Assembly: GCA_023450615.1 (NCBI GenBank)
Contig: JAEXGT010000034.1
Coordinates: 1 to 64,000 of the forward strand
Reading direction: 5' to 3'
DNA from: Pseudomonadota bacterium
GTDB taxonomy: Bacteria > Pseudomonadota > Alphaproteobacteria > Rhizobiales > Beijerinckiaceae
Length of the DNA stretch: 64,000 bases
The position numbers and the translations under genes were made by a program. The notes under the pieces were generated by a model. It saw nothing but the letters and a program-made list of their open reading frames with translations, had not been told where the DNA came from and searched no databases. Shown here one piece after another: positions 61,635-64,000 of the stretch (its first letter is position 1; every line of letters starts with the position of its first letter).

Positions 61635-63116
61635 TTACTCAGTCCACGACACTTCCGTTACGTCATTCGACGGAATGGGGGAATTCTCCCACATGCCCTG
61701 CAGCTTCGCGTTCCACACGCCGAGCTTCGGCAGCTGGAAGAGGAAGAGGGCGGGCACATCCTCGGCAAGGATCTTCTGCGCTTCCGCATATTTCGCGAAA
61801 CGAGCCTTCTCGTCCGTGGTCTTGGCGGCTTCCGCGATCAGAGCTTTGAACTTGTCGTTCTTGTAATTGAAGTAGTAGCCGTCGCGGGCGAAGATATCGA
61901 TGTCGAGGGGTTCGGCATGGGCGACGATGGTGACGTCGTAATCCTTCGCCTTGAAGACTTCCTCGATCCATTTGGCAGGAAACTCTGTGGGGACGATCTT
62001 CATCTCCACGCCCACTTCCGCGAACATGGCCGAGAGCAGCTCCGCCGAGCGGCTGGCATAGGCCATCTGCGGTGTCTTGATGGTGATCGACAGGCCGTTG
62101 CCAGCACCGGCTTCCTTCAACAGTGCCTTGGCCTTCTCCACATCGTAGGGAATGACGTTCGTCATATCCACGAAGGCCGGGTTGTTGGGGGAGAAGAAGC
62201 TCCCGATAGGTTGGCCGAAGCCGGAATAGGCGCCTTCCACGAGCGCCTTGCGATCCACCGCATGCATGAGGGCGCGGCGCACGCGTACATCGTCGAAGGG
62301 CTTCTTGCCGCTGTTGAGACCGGCGACGACCTCACCTTCCGTGTTGCCGGCAACGGCCTTGAAGCGCGAATCCTTCTGGAACTCGGCGAAGAGTTCGGGG
62401 GCCGCGAGGTTTGGGAAGGCATCCACGTCGCCCGCGCGCAGCGCCGCGACCTGCGCCTGCGAGTCGCTTATGAAGCGGAAGGTGACGGTCTCCAGCTTTG
62501 TCTTGTCCTTCTGCCAATAGTCCGGATTCTTGACGAGCTCGACCTTGTCGCCGCGCGTCCAGGACTTGAACTTGAAGGGGCCGGTGCCGACCGGGTTGGC
62601 CGCATTGCCCGCCGCCGTTTCGGGTGCGACGATCACGGCGTCGCCCCAGCCGAGATAGGTGAGGAAGTTGCCCGAGGTTTCCTTCAGCTTGATCACCACC
62701 GTTGCGGGATTAGGCGTCTCGATGGATTCGATGGGGGCGAAGATCTGCTTCTGCGCATTTGTCGACTTCGGATCGCGGGCGCGGTCGAAGGCGAACTTCA
62801 CGTCAGCGGAGTCGAAGGTGCTGCCGTCATGAAACTTCACGCCTTCCTGCAGGCGGAAAGTATAGGTGAGCCCATCTGGTGAGATCTCCCAGCTTTTTGC
62901 CAGAAGCGGCTGCACCTTGCCGTTCCGGTCGATGCGCACGAGGCCCTCGTAGAGATTGGCCAGAGTGACTTCGCGGATGGCGACGGGCGCGGCGATGGTC
63001 GGGTCCAGGCCTGGCGGCTCGATGGGCATTCCGACGACAAGGGAGGTCTTGGCGGCAAAAGCCGGAAGGGCGCTGACGGAAAGGAGCAGGGCGGCGGCCA
63101 GGAAACGCTTCGACAT
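61635..63116 (-). CDS. ABC transporter substrate-binding protein (DppA/OppA family)
   Basis: A 493-aa periplasmic protein with a signal peptide (RFLAAALLLSVSALPAFAAK). Family features are LVVGMPIEPPGLDPTIA, LYEGLVRIDRNGKVQPLLAKSWEISPDGLTYTFRLQEGVKFHDG, NPVGTGPFKFKSW and VRRALMHAVDRKALVEGAY. The ATG at 63116 follows GGAG. It is the first gene of an SBP-DppB-DppC operon; the ATP-binding genes must be elsewhere. Confidence 0.92.
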   Translation of the reverse strand: MSKRFLAAALLLSVSALPAFAAKTSLVVGMPIEPPGLDPTIAAPVAIREVTLANLYEGLVRIDRNGKVQPLLAKSWEISPDGLTYTFRLQEGVKFHDGSTFDSADVKFAFDRARDPKSTNAQKQIFAPIESIETPNPATVVIKLKETSGNFLTYLGWGDAVIVAPETAAGNAANPVGTGPFKFKSWTRGDKVELVKNPDYWQKDKTKLETVTFRFISDSQAQVAALRAGDVDAFPNLAAPELFAEFQKDSRFKAVAGNTEGEVVAGLNSGKKPFDDVRVRRALMHAVDRKALVEGAYSGFGQPIGSFFSPNNPAFVDMTNVIPYDVEKAKALLKEAGAGNGLSITIKTPQMAYASRSAELLSAMFAEVGVEMKIVPTEFPAKWIEEVFKAKDYDVTIVAHAEPLDIDIFARDGYYFNYKNDKFKALIAEAAKTTDEKARFAKYAEAQKILAEDVPALFLFQLPKLGVWNAKLQGMWENSPIPSNDVTEVSWTE

Positions 63117-63222
63117 AAGGCGGATCTCCATCCGGGTAAGGAGCCAAGGGCACGGATGCCCTCAGCTTACGCAGTGTGGCGCGGGATGGAAGATGTTCCT
63201 TTCCCATTTTACGACTATATCA

Positions 63223-63969
63223 TCAGATACAGCGCCCGCCGTCGACCTCCAGAACCACGCCGGTGATCATGCTGGCCTCGTCCGAAGCGAGGTAAAGCGC
63301 GGCATTCGCGATGTCCTGGGGCGTGGAGAACCGGCCCAGGGGGATCGAGTTCATGAAGAGCTGACGGCGCTCGGGAGTATCCTCGCCCATGAAGGTGGAG
63401 AGCAGGGGCGTCTCGCCCGCCACCGGGGCGAGGGCGCAGACGCGGATCTTCTGGGGGGCGAGCTCCACGGCCATGGACTTGGTCATGGTGTGCACCGTGC
63501 CCTTGGTGCTGTTGTACCAGGTGAGGCCCGGACGCGGACGCAGGCCCGCCGTCGAGCCCACGTTGATGATAACGCCGCCCTGGCCCTGCATCAGCGGCAC
63601 GGCAGCCTTGGCGAAGAGATAGATCGACTTCACGTTGACGGCGAAGACGCGGTCGAACTCGTCCTCCTCCACTTCCAGCATGGGCCGGTTGCGATGGGTG
63701 ATGCCCGCGTTGTTGACCACGATGTCGAGCTTGCCGAAGGCGGATACGGTCTTTTCCACGGCGGCGTTCACGTCGGCAGCCTTCGAGACGTCGGCGGCGA
63801 GGCCGATGGCGGAGGGGCCGATCTTGTCCGCTGCGGCTTTGGCGGCGGCTTCGTTGATGTCGATGATCGCAACCTTCGCGCCTTCGCGGGCGAATGTTTC
63901 CGCAATCCCCAGGCCGAAGCCGGAACCGGCGCCCGTTACGAGCGCCACCTTGCCTTCAAGGCGTTTCAT
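63223..63969 (-). CDS. SDR-family oxidoreductase
   Basis: A 248-aa classical short-chain dehydrogenase. The cofactor motif is GAGSGFGLGIAE (TGxxxGxG type); DIN after the second strand favours NAD. NNAGI and the catalytic Ser in INVGSTAG, with Tyr and Lys in WYNSTKG, are all present. It resembles 3-oxoacyl-reductase or glucose-dehydrogenase-like enzymes; the substrate is unknown. GGAAGAAAC lies upstream of the ATG. Confidence 0.93.
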   Translation of the reverse strand: MKRLEGKVALVTGAGSGFGLGIAETFAREGAKVAIIDINEAAAKAAADKIGPSAIGLAADVSKAADVNAAVEKTVSAFGKLDIVVNNAGITHRNRPMLEVEEDEFDRVFAVNVKSIYLFAKAAVPLMQGQGGVIINVGSTAGLRPRPGLTWYNSTKGTVHTMTKSMAVELAPQKIRVCALAPVAGETPLLSTFMGEDTPERRQLFMNSIPLGRFSTPQDIANAALYLASDEASMITGVVLEVDGGRCI

Positions 63970-64000
63970 GTTTCTTCCTCTTTTAAAATCAGCCCATTTC

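Overview
The window is a high-GC chromosomal segment of an alphaproteobacterium. It most resembles the Hyphomicrobiales (Rhizobiales), and a Methylobacteriaceae relative such as Microvirga would fit. That placement is inferred from recalled protein similarity, the hut and csp-rpsU gene sets and intergenic repeats typical of this order; no search was run. No tRNA, rRNA, CRISPR array, integrase or transposase was recognised, so this looks like ordinary chromosome rich in catabolic and stress genes.

Region 1 (0.2-8 kb) is a stress or low-oxygen island. It holds a TPC-type P1B ATPase, a DUF1003 membrane protein, a beta-CASP nuclease, a small uncharacterised protein coupled to a cytochrome c, a tandem universal stress protein, a 93-aa protein, a two-helix membrane protein and a PPOX-fold flavoprotein. 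Two perfect FNR/FixK boxes (TTGAT-N4-ATCAA at 4583 and 6849) suggest Fnr/FixK control. Region 2 (7.9-10.7 kb) is a divergent MerR regulator and Zn/Cd/Pb ATPase pair with a textbook MerR operator. Region 3 (10.8-12.9 kb) is a cold-shock/S21 cluster plus very small genes.

Region 4 (13-24.4 kb) carries a luciferase-like monooxygenase; then a coupled operon with a PotABCD-type ABC transporter and a three-subunit HcnABC/opine-dehydrogenase-like flavoenzyme, facing an IclR regulator; then a NitT/TauT-type ABC transporter. Region 5 (24.6-32.7 kb) is a complete five-step histidine-utilisation locus, hutDUGHI facing hutF-hutC. Matching HutC-type operators occur in the hutI/hutF gap and upstream of the NitT/TauT transporter, which ties that transporter to the hut regulon.

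Region 6 (32.7-38.8 kb) has a GAF-GGDEF diguanylate cyclase and a PadR-controlled RND efflux pump. Region 7 (39-47.8 kb) deals with esters and amino acids: a chloroperoxidase-type hydrolase, an RpiR regulator, a polar amino-acid ABC system without its ATPase, a DadA-like oxidase, and an arginase/ornithine cyclodeaminase operon under a divergent Lrp/AsnC regulator. Large hairpin repeats interrupt this stretch. Region 8 (47.8-64 kb) holds hypothetical stress proteins, a Crp/Fnr regulator, an amidase, TrhO, SlyX, a PhnA-type protein, an unusual SPOR-like/calcium-loop/trypsin fusion, groESL, an orphan TRAP binding protein, a second luciferase-like enzyme, a Dpp-type peptide/nickel ABC transporter (SBP and two permeases) and an SDR dehydrogenase.
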